64,000 nucleotides of DNA from Owenia fusiformis (GCA_903813345.2 CAIIXF020000001.1:11885915-11949914); one strand, 5' to 3'. Shown: positions 45,512 through 57,761, counted from the first letter of the stretch. Notes: a model not told the origin generated them from the letters alone. Made by a program: numbers and translations.

Positions 45512-48498
45512 ATGACAGACAACTCCAGCATGGACGTGATTACTCAGCGTCCAAGGACTCCAAATGACCAGTACACAGTTCTCACAAAGCAACAAATAAA
45601 GAACATATCAAAAACTGCTGTAAGTATCATCTGAAAATTATTCTTCATTGATAGGCCTACAATGCAGTTGAATCATGGAATTCATTGTAATTCATTTAAT
45701 ATTTCTCAATAGCCTGATGAATTATCCTGCAAAAATTGGGCTTTAAGATATATGTTGATCTACAGTACATTAGATAATTATGCAGTTTACTTATTATGTC
45801 AACATCACAAGTGGCGGCATATTGTTCTAGTCTCCAAATTTTTGGGGGCAGCGGTTGGTGTTTGTCATCTATGAGTGTCTGTAACATTGCATCTGTAACA
45901 AATGGCAAGTGCTGACATTTTGCATGTTAATGCCTTGTTCATTAATATTATTGATATGCGGTAGGTGTGTACACAAATACACAATATTTTTTTAATATAC
46001 AATTAAAAATGTACTTATTGCTTTCAGTTAACCCTGTCATTGCAAACGGAGTTTGTCATCTGCCCCAGAATAGATCATACATTGAAATACATGAAAGTCT
46101 TGCTACCATTAAACATAATTAATTTGATCAATCTTATAGGAAGCATCCCCCCACTTCCACATCACAAAGCCTAAAGTATTTGATGACAGGCGAAAATATA
46201 TGGACAGACATGCGACGTGTACCAATCAATATCATCTAAGAGGAAAACCAATGTCTCAGCCCTATGACTGGATAGATTTCCAGTGGAGTCGATATCCAGC
46301 TGAAAAGTATGACACATGTAGAGATGGAGCAAGTTTCAGATGGGGCCCTTCAAAAACAGGTAGAATATATTTATCTGTATTTCATGTATTTTGAGTTCTA
46401 ACAAACCCAAAGAGGTATATAGGCATATGTTTTTATGATAATATGTTGAAAAGATTGCAATGAACAGAATAATATAGGTAATATAGGCTTGCTTCAAGTC
46501 TCTGGACCCCCCCCCCCCTGCTTATCTATTTCACCACTAGATGGTAGGTGACTATAGTGGAAGAGGGGTCACTAGGGCTTGCAGCTAGACTATAAATTAC
46601 AGTAGAAAAAAGTTCTCAGATTAACACAGTCTACAAGTTTTAGCAGTAGTCCTTTCCCCTCAATGTATATTTTGATGGAAACAGTTGTGGCAGTGTTCTC
46701 CACAGGATTTTTTCTCAAGTGGGTGCAAAATTCTCATTTTCACAATTTGGACCAAAATTGGTCAAAATATGCCCATTTTTCATAATTTTCTCATTTTCAA
46801 GTGGGTGCAAATGGATTTTCAGGTGGGTGCAAGCCTGTTTTTAAAATCTCAGGTGGGTGCTGCACCCACTTGCTTTAATGCCTGGGAGATCACCGTGTGG
46901 CCTTATCGAAATGTGTTTAGTAGTGGTGTCAATTAACCGCTTGAGCATTAACCGGTTAACCGGGGGTTTTTACCGGTTAAAGTCGGTTAACCGGCGGGAA
47001 ATTTGAACTTATAATTTCAAATGAAATCTTCATCTTCGATCTTGAAAGTTGAAAAATTGGAAAAAATGATATATCGGCGTTTATTTTTTACGTTCGTCAA
47101 GCTTTACGCTATTCTATGTAAGTAAGCGCGGGAAAGCAATGTGGCAGGGATTAAAGTTGCTGATTGGATGTTTGTAAGGAATTATCGGACCTATCACATG
47201 TATGAGTAGCTCACATGAAACTGACGCTTGAAAACAAACAGATTAAAATGCAAAGTAAGCGCGGGAAAGCAATGTGGCAGGGATTAAAGTTGCTAATTGG
47301 ATGTTTGTAAGGAGTTATGGGACTTATGACATGTATGAGTAGCTTACGTGAAACTGACACCATAAAACCAAACGGATTAGCATGCAAAATAAGCGCGGGA
47401 AATAACAGAATTATACACGGTCAACTAACCGCCCATAAAAACTCAGACCGGTCAAGGCATTATCGGCGGTTAACCGGTTAACCGGTTAATATTTGACACC
47501 TCTAGTGTTTAGGGTGTATGACGCATTTATCAGATCTAAAATGTTGAGTTTACCTAATCATATTCCATACTTTCAGGTGAAAGAACACTGAGTCACTATC
47601 AAGGTGAAACAATAGACAGATATACAACAATAGATATGTACAGAAGACCTGCCACTAACAACCTCAGCCAATGTGTCATGTCCTATGGTAGGCCCAGCTA
47701 TGGCTATTACACCCAGAGATACCCATGTAAGTCAGCAGTCAGTTGAAAAATTTAGTGTGACATTAATTGTGTTGTTTAATTTTAAAATAGGATACTAGAA
47801 TTCCCAGTCTGCTTTTTGATTCAAAACAGGATCAACTTGTATTCTTTAGGTCTATTTATCAATATGGCCAACATGTTTGTGACTGATATTTACTGATAAA
47901 ATGTTATTATTTTACAGCCAAATCAACATGGTTTGGAGCTTCAACTCCCTTAAACCAAACTAATGTCCTACAAACAGTGCCACAAAAGACGAAGGAAGAA
48001 TATGACAATATTAATTATGCCCAACAATGTGCCAGTAAATCCAGAGATGGAAAGTGGCCAGACTATTCAGAATACACAGACAAACTCTTACTAAGATCAA
48101 AAACAGAACCTAGAATAAACAAGTGAGTACATGTCCTACAGAATATTGTAGTTGTTTTTATTTTAGTGAGATCTCGTACCAGTCCTGGGGTCTTGCCATA
48201 TACATTCCTTTTTGTTGATCAAAAAATTGATCAAACGACTTCATGGTTTTATACTGTAATGTACTGTACATAATATTGCTTCAATTCAGGAAAAAAATCT
48301 AGGAAAAACCAACAACAAAATAGCTGAATCAGCTGCAATGGTTTTAGGAATTTAAATATTTCAAATCATTGTTTAAAGAATTAAGAAACTTAGTTTGCTT
48401 GTACCAATTTAACAAATTATGCAATTTCTTTTATATCATGTATTTTCAGTTTGGAACAAAAGAAAAGGTATGTCCAACTAGCAGAAATATGTGTGTGA
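45512..48498 (+). CDS. Unrecognised 243-residue protein, possibly ciliary
   Basis: Five exons: 45512-45619, 46140-46359, 47577-47726, 47918-48122 and 48450-48498 (stop TGA 48496-48498), phases continuous. The start ATG follows TTTATTTCAG and UTR bases, implying a 5' UTR intron. The protein is rich in Tyr, Arg, Pro and Trp, with short motifs such as YDWIDFQWSRYPAEKYDTC, SHYQGETIDRY, YGYYTQRYPSKSTWFGAS and KWPDYSEYTDKLLLRSKTEPRIN. It has no signal peptide, membrane segment or catalytic motif. This composition resembles small axonemal and microtubule inner proteins, and an X-box-like motif lies upstream, but I do not recognise the family. The last exon also contains a strong donor (AAAAG|GTATGT at 48467), so it could be an 18-bp microexon leading to further exons. 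Intron 2 holds a hAT-type element and a MITE; intron 1 holds a copy of the hairpin-ended repeat. Confidence 0.75.
45796..45945 (+). repeat. Short copy of the hairpin-ended repeat in intron 1
   Basis: Starts ATGTCAACATCACAAGTGG and ends CTGACATTTTGCATGTTAATGCC, the same termini as 16166-18020. The frames here are artefacts. Confidence 0.7.
46691..46896. mobile_element. CAGTGTTCTCC MITE, copy 2
   Basis: Closely matches 38177-38360 (CTCAAGTGGGTGCAAAATTC, TCATTTTCAAGTGGGTGCAA). In intron 2 of the 243-residue gene, directly before the hAT-type element. Confidence 0.75.
46921..47504. mobile_element. hAT-type element with perfect target duplication, copy 2
   Basis: Flanked by the duplication GTGTTTAG at 46913-46920 and 47505-47512. 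Ends TAGTGGTGTCAATTAACCGC and TATTTGACACCTCTA; same family as 25347-26365 but inverted and without the nested MITE. The inner tandem unit (AAGCGCGGGAAAGCAATGTG) is present twice. Intronic and non-autonomous. Confidence 0.9.
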
Positions 48499-49827
48499 CA
48501 CTCAAAGTAATGGAACAATGTGACAGACATACCTACTTAACAGAAGTGAATATGTATGTCTCGATATGGAATCAGTTATTAATATCACATGCAATATACA
48601 ATACAAAACATGAAAAATGGAGATTTAGACTTTACTACAAATATAACGATATGAGTAGAAATATACTTTATTTCTAGCCAGAATCCATTATTGTCTGTAG
48701 GTGACCGAATCACATTTCTGAAATGCAAATTCTTCGTTGATTCTGCAGTAACGGGAAAAACGAAATACTCTAATGTGTGTGTATGATACATGTGCCATGT
48801 GATATATTTTGAAGTACAGCACAGAAGGAAGTGTGGTATTTCAATTAATATGAGATTTTCATAATCTTGACTTAAGATATCAGTGCTGGACACTGGATAG
48901 TGGATATTAAGTCTATTGACCATCAAGTCATGGAAAACTATAAAACATTGACAAAATGGTGGCATTTTGAGTTGTGTATCATATTTTATTAATTTTTATG
49001 TCACCACCAGAAGTGGTGACATACTGTTATAGTCTCCAACTTTTTTGTTGATAGTGTTTGGTGTTCAGTGGTCGGTGTCTGTAACAAATGGCAGGTGGTG
49101 ACATTTTGCATGTTTATGCCATTTTATGATACATATTGTGAGATTACTTTGCTTTGCAATATACAGCATCATTTTATACAATTTCTGTTTTTTGAATAGC
49201 ATTTTCATCATTTTTGTACATTCCTTGTACCTATTTTTAGTCATGAAGAGTTATTCGTAAATTGTAAATGATGAACTGGGTTTTAAAAAAGAATGCACTA
49301 AACAGAATTACAAAAGACTCAGAGTTTACATGCAAATATGCATTATTTATATAACATTATCATACACTTATTTTTTACCAATAAACTAGCATAAAAATAT
49401 CATATATAATTTTCTTATTCTTTTATGCAAGATGAGTAAAATAAAGACATTTTATATCACCCCCATTTTTAGACTTCAAAAGAAAGGAAATACATGTACA
49501 GTGAAATCAGTCAAATTCGAACGCCAAAGGGAAGACCAGCCAAAGGTGTTTGATTTAGCAGATGTTCACATTTCAAGGTTATCAAATATATGAGCTATGG
49601 GAGATCACAAAGGGACCTAGAAAAGTGTTCACATTAAAAAGTGTTCCGGATATACAGGTTTTTGAAATTGAAATCACGTTGCACTCATTGTCATGCCTTT
49701 TTGGGAATAACTCATTTTAGGTATTGTACTTGAACCGTTATTTAATGGTTTTGTGAAATTGTTGGGTCAAATTAATTTTGAATAGGTCAGACTCTTGAAG
49801 ATAACATAAATGTTATAAATATTACGA
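48499..49827. other. Convergent 3' region between the 243-residue gene and the dioxygenase
   Basis: Contains a copy of the hairpin-ended repeat (48995-49125) and a diverged TA-target MITE (about 49495-49665, CAGTGAAATC...ATACAGGTTTTT). No coding exon is supported; frames on both strands at 48585-48965 overlap each other and lack domains. Confidence 0.55.
48995..49125 (+). repeat. Short copy of the hairpin-ended repeat
   Basis: ATGTCACCACCAGAAGTGG with its hairpin partner at the start and GGTGACATTTTGCATGTT at the end; about 130 bp. Confidence 0.8.
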
Positions 49828-52800
49828 TCAGTTTGACTGGCCATAAGCTTTTTTAAATTGCATATCCAAATAATCCAGTGCATTGATTGGTTCATATTTA
49901 TTTGACCCATCTAGACTCTTCACTATGGTGCTATTATCTGGTTGTATAAAGAATGCCATTGATTTGCGGGCGCATCTCCTTAGCTTTTCATCAGTAGGAA
50001 CCACTACTCTATGTCTCTGGAAATACAAGTAGACAGTGTATTATGCATGCATTCTGTAACAGGTATTAAAACTGATACAATGCGTAACAAAGGGTTTCAG
50101 AATTATACGTTAGTGGTATAGTTTTATAGCTACGGTATTCATCCATTTGTGAAGGAATTTCAAAAGTGATTTTAAAAGCATGAAATATAATGTGAGATCA
50201 TCCCTTCCTAATATAAGTCTATAATGTAAATACTGACAATTATATAGATTGCATGAACAAGTATTTTAATTAATCGTCAAAAGCTATGAATCTGTAGCAT
50301 ATTCATTAGCAAACTAATCAACAGAGTAAAGCATGAGAGTTCAGAAGAATACCTAGCTATCCTTCATAATACATTACCCCATTACTCATCACAAATTCCC
50401 CCTTATATTATACCATTGCATGTGAGGCATGTGTACCATCCCCACTATGTACATATCCCCACTATCCATCCCCACTAGGTAGAACCTCACATTTGAAAGT
50501 AGAGTATCAGAAGTCCACCTCTGCATCATATCACCAATGTTCACCAAGACTGTATCAACAACAGGAGTAGCAGAAACAAATGTCCCATCCCTAGATGCAA
50601 CCTGCAAAACAATACAGAAAGCAGAAACAAATGTCCCATCCCTAGATGCAACCTGCAAAACAATACAGTAAAGCAGAAACAAATGTCCCATCCCTAGATG
50701 CAACCTACAAAACAATACAGTAAAGCAGAAACAAATGTCCCATCCCTAGATGCAACCTGCAAAACAATACAGAAAAGCAGAAACAAATGTCCCATCCCTA
50801 GATGCAACCTGCAAAACAATACAGTAAAGCAGAAACAAATGTCCCATCCCTAGATGCAACCTGCAAAACAATACAGAAAAGCAGAAACAAATGTCCCATC
50901 CCTAGATGCAACCTACAAAACAATACAGTAAAGCAGAAACAAATGTCCCATCCCTAGATGCAACCTGCAAAACAATACAGAAAAGCAGAAACAAATGTCC
51001 CATCCCTAGATGCAACCTGCAAAACAATACAGTAAAGCAGAAACAAATGTCCCATCCCTAGATGCAACCTGCAAAACAATACAGAAAAGCAGAAACAAAT
51101 GTCCCATCCCTAGATGCAACCTGCAAAACAATACAGTAAAGCAGAAACAAATGTCCCATCCCTAGATGCAACCTGCAAAACAATACAGTAAAGCAGAAAC
51201 AAATGTCCCATCCCTAGATGCAACCTGCAAAACAATACAGAAAGGCAGAAACAAATGTCCCATCCCTAGATGCAACCTGCAAAACAATACAGAAAGGCAG
51301 AAACAAATGTCCCATCCCTAGATGCAACCTGCAAAACAATACAGTAAAGCAGAAACAAAAATTTGGGTTTCAAGTAATTATTGTCGTAAAAGTACAAGGA
51401 ATTCCTTTTTGTTTTTTCTTCTTGGAAACCTTGAAGAAACTAAAAATGTAGTATATGAACAATGTATTACAGCAACATATCAATATGCATTTTAAAAATC
51501 CTACTATTTCACGATCACGAGGGTCTCAAAAATTGAGTAATTTTTCACAAAGATTTTACTCTGAGCAAATGGAAAAAGGATAAATCATTTTATATCTACA
51601 TACATTAGAACATGTCTAATGTGAACACCACTGGGACTGACAAAAAGTGTTTCTGGTATTAAATCAGGTGTTCACACTTCAAGGTTTCTAAACAAATGTA
51701 TGTGAGCAATGGGAGAAAACAAAATTGGAGCCAAAAAAGTGTTCACATTGAGTGGTTTTCGAATTATAGGGATAGGGGGCCCGAGGGGGGGTTGCTGTTT
51801 AGATATACAGGTTTCACTGTACCTCTAATCCTCCTATATCATCTTGAATTAGAAGTGTTATAGACCCATAGTCTGAATGCTCCCCCAATCTTAACTGGCC
51901 TGCTTCGATTTCTACAAATTCAAGAACATGCATTTGCATCCATTTGTTTCAGCTCAATAAAATCACTGACAAGTGGCTACAAGATATAGTATTAGTTTGA
52001 CCTGTGAAATTAACACTTAGACTGAAAGTACTTGTCCGTAACATGAATCACAGAAGTCTCCAAATCTATTTTGAAGCTGTTATACATTTACCTTTATCAT
52101 CTGGAACTGGGGGATAGTTTAGGAACCTAATACAGCTTGTGTTTTCTAGTGAACCAATTTTCGAATGATATTGGTCAAAATAGTTTCTTTCCTGAAATAA
52201 AAGAAACATTTTCAATATGTATATTCACAATTAATTACTTCTTAAATATTCACAGACAGATATGTTATTTGAATAAACACCAAAACTTAAAACACCAAAA
52301 CTTTAAAATCCTGTTACCCATTAATCTGTTAATGTAAAATGAATCTCAATTAGAGGAACATCTCTCAAAATGGATCAATTTGTACATACCATTTTCATTC
52401 CCAATGCCATTATCTGAAGGACTCGTTTTCCCAATTTTTCACAACTTCTGAAAAGTGTCTCAAAATCACTGTAGAAATTAGGTAATTCTTCCTTTGGTAT
52501 AATCTGAAAATACAAGACTGTCTATAAAACAACGAGTTAAAAAGTTGTCATTATTTTCTATCAATTTCCTTCATGAAATTTTGAAAAATCCAAAAAATGG
52601 TAAATTAAATTGTCACAATAATTTATTAATTGGCCATAATATGAATAAATGCCAAAAGTCCCATCAGTTCAAAATGATAGTTGATAAATGACTGTACGAG
52701 GATTGACATTCAAAATTACCCCAGAGTATTATATTACTTTCCGACTTTATTTGGGACTTTTTGCAAATATTCACCTATCGTCCAAATGATGTGAATATCG

Positions 52801-53756
52801 CAGCATTGTATTGGAAATTGATTTTTTCAATGATTTACTGTAAAAGTATAGAGTAAGGATATTGGAAATTTGTAGTACTCAAAGTGCGTCGTTTTATAAC
52901 TCACCCTGTAACTCTTTCCGTAACGATCATTTCCCTATAGATACTTTTAACCAACCTCTTGTTTTAAAAAACATGCTTGGGGGATTTTTATTGATAAAAC
53001 TGAAATAATTTAATTTAAAAGGGTTCAATTTACCTTTGGTGTTGTCCCATCATAAGGTATGAAGCTATATGTTTCTTTCAGATCTCCTGGTTGAGATGGG
53101 TTCAATCTAAATTAATTATAAACAAAATAACTTTAATGACCTAATAAAAAATATTGGAAATATATGGCTGAGAAAATCAAATTAATTAATCTTTGGATGG
53201 ACACCCAGGTATGTTCTTGATAAAAAAAAATATAGAAACAAAATTGAACTTACCGTTCGCCTTCCATAGGGGCATAGCCATAGTACTCTCCTTTTGGAAT
53301 GGCATATCGCATTTTGACTTCTTCAGGTAGGTCGAAGAATTTCTGGGATACATTGTATACATCACTTATCTAAAAAGGAATACTAGTAGTAAAAATAGAT
53401 CTTGGATTTTATTCTTTTAAATAGCACTACGTTCTGAAGTAATAAAAAGACAACGTTTGTCGCTGAAATATTTGTTATAGGCAAAATGGAATTAATTATT
53501 GGCAGTCCGGAGTCCCTCCCCCGTCCCTCTCATGGCTGCCTCCCTGGGGCTGCCCACAGTACATCTATCATAAGCTTGGCTTGATCATTAGCACCAAAAT
53601 CCATACTTGTGTCTTAGGAAGTCCATGTCCTTTCAAGTAGACAAACCCTACTGTCGTGAACGCTTTGTAGACGCTATCTGCAAGTTGCTGGAGTTCATCA
53701 TCACCCACCGTATTCACATTTAGTCCATATGCAGAAAAGTCAACAATTGGGATCAT
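49828..53756 (-). CDS. 2-oxoglutarate/Fe(II) dioxygenase, isopenicillin-N-synthase-like
   Basis: Eight minus-strand exons: 53607-53756 (ATG 53756), 53254-53369, 53034-53106, 52390-52503, 52092-52191, 51823-51911, 50491-50601 and 49828-50016 (stop TGA), totalling 313 residues, the usual length of the family. The N-terminal DIOX_N region starts MIPIVDFSAY and includes GFVYLKGHG. The double-stranded beta-helix carries His196 and Asp198 in EHSDYGS, distal His253 in RHRVVVP and Arg268/Ser270 (RKS) for the 2-oxoglutarate carboxylate. NIGDMMQRWT and YLDMQFKKAYG are also typical. Such enzymes hydroxylate or otherwise oxidise small molecules using O2 and 2-oxoglutarate; the substrate cannot be told. 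The exon 6 acceptor could be 51911 (KEIEAGQ) or nine bases further in (KAGQ), both in frame. The exon 7 donor is after AAT (GTGAGG), required by the phase of exon 8. Exon 7 is preceded by a tandem array of its own acceptor region, and the exon 6 donor abuts a transposon. Confidence 0.93.
50582..51360 (-). repeat. Fifteen-unit array of a 3' splice site plus exon 7 start
   Basis: Each unit on the minus strand is a pyrimidine-rich acceptor (TGTATTGTTTTGCAG) followed by the first 30 coding bases of dioxygenase exon 7 (peptide VASRDGTFVS). The core TGTCCCATCCC on the plus strand recurs at 50581, 50632, 50684 and then every 52 bp to 51308. The proximal unit is 51 bp and all the others are 52 bp. 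The unit at 50581 is the real exon 7 start. Units are almost identical, so expansion was recent or the array is homogenised. Confidence 0.95.
51603..51819. mobile_element. TA-target MITE abutting dioxygenase exon 6
   Basis: The right end is CAGGTTTCACTG followed by TA (51820-51821); the left end is a decayed version after TA (51601-51602). Inner GTGTTCACACTTCAAGGTTT matches the repeat at 49495-49665. Read on the gene strand, the splice donor of exon 6 is G plus the TA target duplication plus the element's CAGTG. Confidence 0.75.
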
Positions 53757-54229
53757 TTTTACAAGAGTTCAAAAACACAGAAGGTACATACGCGTAGACC
53801 TTTGTACTTATACTTTGTGTCAACGTTTGAACTGCACCAAGCGACTGAATAGTATTACCTACATACGAGGTCTGGAAATTCATTAGCCTGAGAAAGGGAT
53901 ACGTTTTTATTGAGAAAACCAAATTATTGTTTTATGTTGTATCGGTTAGATTATCGTCAATCATATATTTGAGGTGATCCTTTTTCAACAACAAACACAA
54001 TGTCAAAATAACCCACCAATACTTCATTTCATTACAGCATACTAGACCTCAGATCTACCTACTTATTGTGTTTGTATAACGAGACTAGCATTGATAACAA
54101 AGTAAACACAGGCCCTCTGAAACACAGACACGGGAACAAGAGTTCATCCCCCTCCCATTCACTCTGTATTACTTAGAAAAAGACTGTATTTTTTACATTA
54201 GCGATACAGTGACTAGGGGGGGGGGGGGT

Positions 54230-55578
54230 CAGGGGCGTAGGAAGGTGTAAATGCAACACTACGCCAAAAATCCCGCCAAAAAAATATGAAACAATTGTGT
54301 CAATATTCTATAGCAAAACGCCTATATTATGCTTGTAAAACGTCATTTTATGGTAACAGAGATTTTAAGCTTGCAATGTTTTTCACAAACTAAATGTGAA
54401 CGGAAATACTTAAGCGATGCATTTATATGGGCGATTGGGCATACGTATAGGTTGGCGTTTCGATTTTATATGCAAGCTTTAAATCCCTGATACCTTTTTA
54501 ATGTGCTTTAATATGTTCGAATGATTTTCATCATTTAAAATCACCTTGGAAAGCCTATCTTTTAAATCACGACACAAATCATTCTCACTTTGCTAATGTC
54601 TCGAACGATTGAGACGACCAATTTCCAAAAAAACAATTAGAGATTTTTTAATCATTTTCGAATAATTGAATTAAGATATACAGATATATAGTATTGTCTG
54701 ATTCCATCGTGTACCATGCAATACAATACGTACAGATTAAAGAAACTAGTTTGATCAATTGATATAAAGAAACGCATTCGTGATCAATGAAACAAATAAA
54801 TACACCCACCGCAAAGGTCAAATCGAGGTCAACGTGACTTAGGGGGTGCCAAAAATGTTATAAAACAAGAATCTATTATTTTTCAAATGAAAAAAAATAG
54901 GTAATCGCTTTTCTAGAACTGAAATCAATGGAACGTGTAATTGAATAATCAGCATTTTCAAGTTGTTTTTGTCTTTAACATCCATATTTCAAAAAGTACT
55001 ACCAATAACAATTAGTGATTTAGTAAGAAAATAGATAATTGTTGACTTAACTATAATTTCGTGTCTATGATTTTGCATAGCAACGGAATATAAATCGATA
55101 GTGAAATTGAAAAATTGGGGTAGGGGAGAATAAAAAAAATGTACATCTAAATTTAAAGAGGTTCATCATTATAATTATATGATACCATAGTTTGCATAAG
55201 CATTACGGAAAATGCAGAAAAAATGTCAAAGGTATTTATCAAGTAGTTTTTGAAAAAAAAACAGTTTTCCTCTCAAATTCGTGAAGAGAACGCAATTCAC
55301 GAATATTTGGCAAAATTGTATTCATAAGACATTCAATAGTGGCTCGATTTTCATGAAATAAAGCATGTTGCTAAGGGAATTAAATCTGTTAAATGATATT
55401 TTCCAGACAGACCAATAATGATATGGTATCCACAAAACATTTCTTTAGGCTCGAGATTACTTTTACAATTTATGAACAATGAGAAAATATGACTAAAGAA
55501 CATAGGAAAATTCTTTTTTATTCTCACTTTTCAACACTACGCACTGGCGTTTTGGCGTACATTGTTCCTACGCCACTG
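54230..55578. mobile_element. 1.35-kb hAT-like element in a G run
   Basis: Ends CAGGGGCGTAGGAAGG and CCTACGCCACTG are inverted repeats of the common hAT type. It is flanked on both sides by long runs of G, so the target duplication cannot be set exactly. TTTTGGCGTACATTG and GCAACACTACGCC lie just inside the ends. No transposase frame is seen. Confidence 0.7.
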
Positions 55579-56091
55579 GGGGGGGGGTAAATCTTCCTGG
55601 GCCCTGTGCTCTGAAATTAAACTCATGTTGCCTGATGGTCTCGATGAATGGCAACATTCAAAGCCTTGTTAAAGTTGAAGGAGTCACGGAAAAAAGCATC
55701 CCCCTCACTGCTTGGCTATTAATAAGGATAAAAACATATACCCGCCCCGGGTAATTATATCCTTCTCTGGCTCCTTGTGATCCCTCCCTGATCCCCCGGG
55801 CCTGATCCCTAGCCCATATGCTATATATTCCACGGCTAGTAGCTTACTAGGTTACTAACTCGTCCACAATCGGTAAACATGATAAAGGTTATTCTTTTTG
55901 TACATTTTACATCTCTTCAATATTTGCACCTATACATTCAAGTAATCAGGAAGTTATCAAACTGTTATTTTATACGTGATTAATTCCCGGGAAAGGTGCG
56001 TGCCCCTGTTTAAAAAGCGCGGGTAAATGCCCGCCACCTATTTATTTGACAAAGTCTCGTTAATTCTCGCGTGTGTTCGAGCAGGATAGAA

Positions 56092-56136
56092 ATGGCTGCC
56101 AAGAAACAGAAAAAGATATCTCCAGAAGTCAACTAA
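56092..56136 (+). other. Short upstream ORF (14 codons) in a likely 5' exon
   Basis: ATG in good context (GAAATGG) encodes MAAKKQKKISPEVN then a stop. The surrounding 56000-56140 is locally GC/CpG-richer than its neighbourhood, and possible donors follow (GTAGGT or GTTTGT near 56143). It may be an untranslated first exon with a uORF for the gene whose coding starts at 57762. Inferred, not shown. Confidence 0.25.
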
Positions 56137-56184
56137 TTTAGTAGGTTTGTGTGACCTTTATTGCATATTTATTAGTGGCAAAAT

Positions 56185-56547
56185 ATGAACATGACTTTGG
56201 TCCACATTTGTAACGTGTCTGATTACCTCTTACGCAACTGCAAAGTTACTAACTTCTCAAATGCATTGTTCAGCTTGTCAAAAATTGACAAGGAAGAAAT
56301 CAGGTCAGATTTATATGATCTTGAGTCTATTGACCTTAGAATATATACACGGAAATTAACTAATCGATGCTTTCAATGTTATGTAGATGTGATTAAAATC
56401 ATCTTCACAATGGGGAAGAAATTTCTGTTCAGTAAGTGTTTTCAGTCTGTCATGACAAGAGCTCAGAGTTGGAATCTTATCCTTGACATTTCTGCATTTG
56501 CCATGTGGTTCATTGTCATCATTATGTCTCTATATTACAATAGTTGA
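56185..56547 (+). CDS. Possible single-exon 120-residue ORF with C-terminal membrane segment
   Basis: ATG-initiated frame beginning MNMTLVHICNV, with a hydrophobic stretch near residues 98-117 (LILDISAFAMWFIVIIMSLY) and a charged middle. It follows a GC-richer 5' zone (about 56010-56130) that looks like a promoter or first exon. I recognise no family. No clear polyadenylation signal follows. It could be a chance frame in the 5' region or first intron of the 57762 gene. Confidence 0.25.
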   Translation: MNMTLVHICNVSDYLLRNCKVTNFSNALFSLSKIDKEEIRSDLYDLESIDLRIYTRKLTNRCFQCYVDVIKIIFTMGKKFLFSKCFQSVMTRAQSWNLILDISAFAMWFIVIIMSLYYNS

Positions 56548-57761
56548 CTTGTAGAAGAGGCATTCCTGCCCAGATGATTTTTACATTAAAAGTGGAGTCT
56601 GTGTCATGGTATTTCAAAAAAGTGTATCCATTGGACTCTACACTTGATAAAAATAACATTTTGACACAAAAATACTCCCCTCTTATCTTTCACTTATCAG
56701 TAATATAGAAACTTCAGATCATAAATGCAATGGTTAATTTTTTGTCAAACCTGACAGAGAACATTACGTCTAATTTAACAATATTGCAAGAGGATAATAA
56801 GTCAATTTACAACAAATATATAATATAACCATGATCATGATTCACAATTGATTCTCAGGAAAGAAAATTATTGAGGTCATCTTTTTCTATTTAGTCCCTC
56901 TTTCGATATCTTCTCCCTGTAAAAAACAAATATTGTCTGGTCTCAAATGTATGGTAGTTTGTTGCTTCACAGTTTGCTGTTTGCTAATTTATTGGAAGCG
57001 TTTTTAATATCTCCATTCTATAATTTATAATAGAGGTCTATCTGCAGATGTCATAAATCACATTGGAATCAACTGTGATAATTGGAGTTGATGGAGAATG
57101 CAATATTACACTTCTCACATGACTGTCAGGAGGGCCTGCCTAGAGGGAATATTTTCATGAGAATAGGCAAGATGTGATTTATCTCAAATGATATGCTTTC
57201 ATTTGAAGCATCTGGATATCTATTTCGATTTAAATTTAACACAAACTAATTTCTATTGTTGCTTTTTAGCCATGACCTTATTGCCATGACAACAATTTTT
57301 TATTCTTGATTTTATTCTCAATGCTTGGAAAAAATTAATGTTGTGCCAAATTGTTTTTCGACAGGTTATTGTTCACTAATATTTTTCATATGAGTACAAG
57401 CTCAGTCTTAAATTATGAAACTTTCAATTCACCTTTTACTGAATAATTTTGTCATTTATTCTTACTGCAAACTTTGAAAAGGAACAAACTACTGCAGTCT
57501 GACAATGCTTGGGTTTTTGGCATTTTAAGAAATCGGTCATCTTCATTAAAGTAGGTGCTACACCCATGTATCCCTTTCAGATCTCAATAATAGGTGTTGG
57601 CTCAGCCTAACCATTTGTGCCCACTTGATAAAAATCCTGAAAAATTGGCATGTATTGATCAATTTGTGAAAATGACAATTTCTATACAAATCTGAAACAC
57701 AGCAAAGCTTTTGGTCTAAATTCTTTTTTTTTGTTCTGTAGGGATTCACAATACAAAGAAA

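Larger units (their letters stand above)
53757..57740. other. Divergent region between the dioxygenase and the 57762 gene
   Basis: Contains a hAT-like element (54230-55578), a GC-richer candidate promoter/first-exon zone (about 55980-56150) and a possible small ORF (56185-56547). 56550-57740 is AT-rich with nothing recognisable. Confidence 0.55.

Noticed and set aside
48585-48965. 126-codon minus-strand frame downstream of the 243-residue gene
   Set aside because: No splice context, domain or codon bias; overlaps another chance frame on the opposite strand.
51218-51451. 77-codon frame with a repeating NVPSLDATCKTIQK-type peptide
   Set aside because: It is the antisense reading of the splice-site array and has no independent support.
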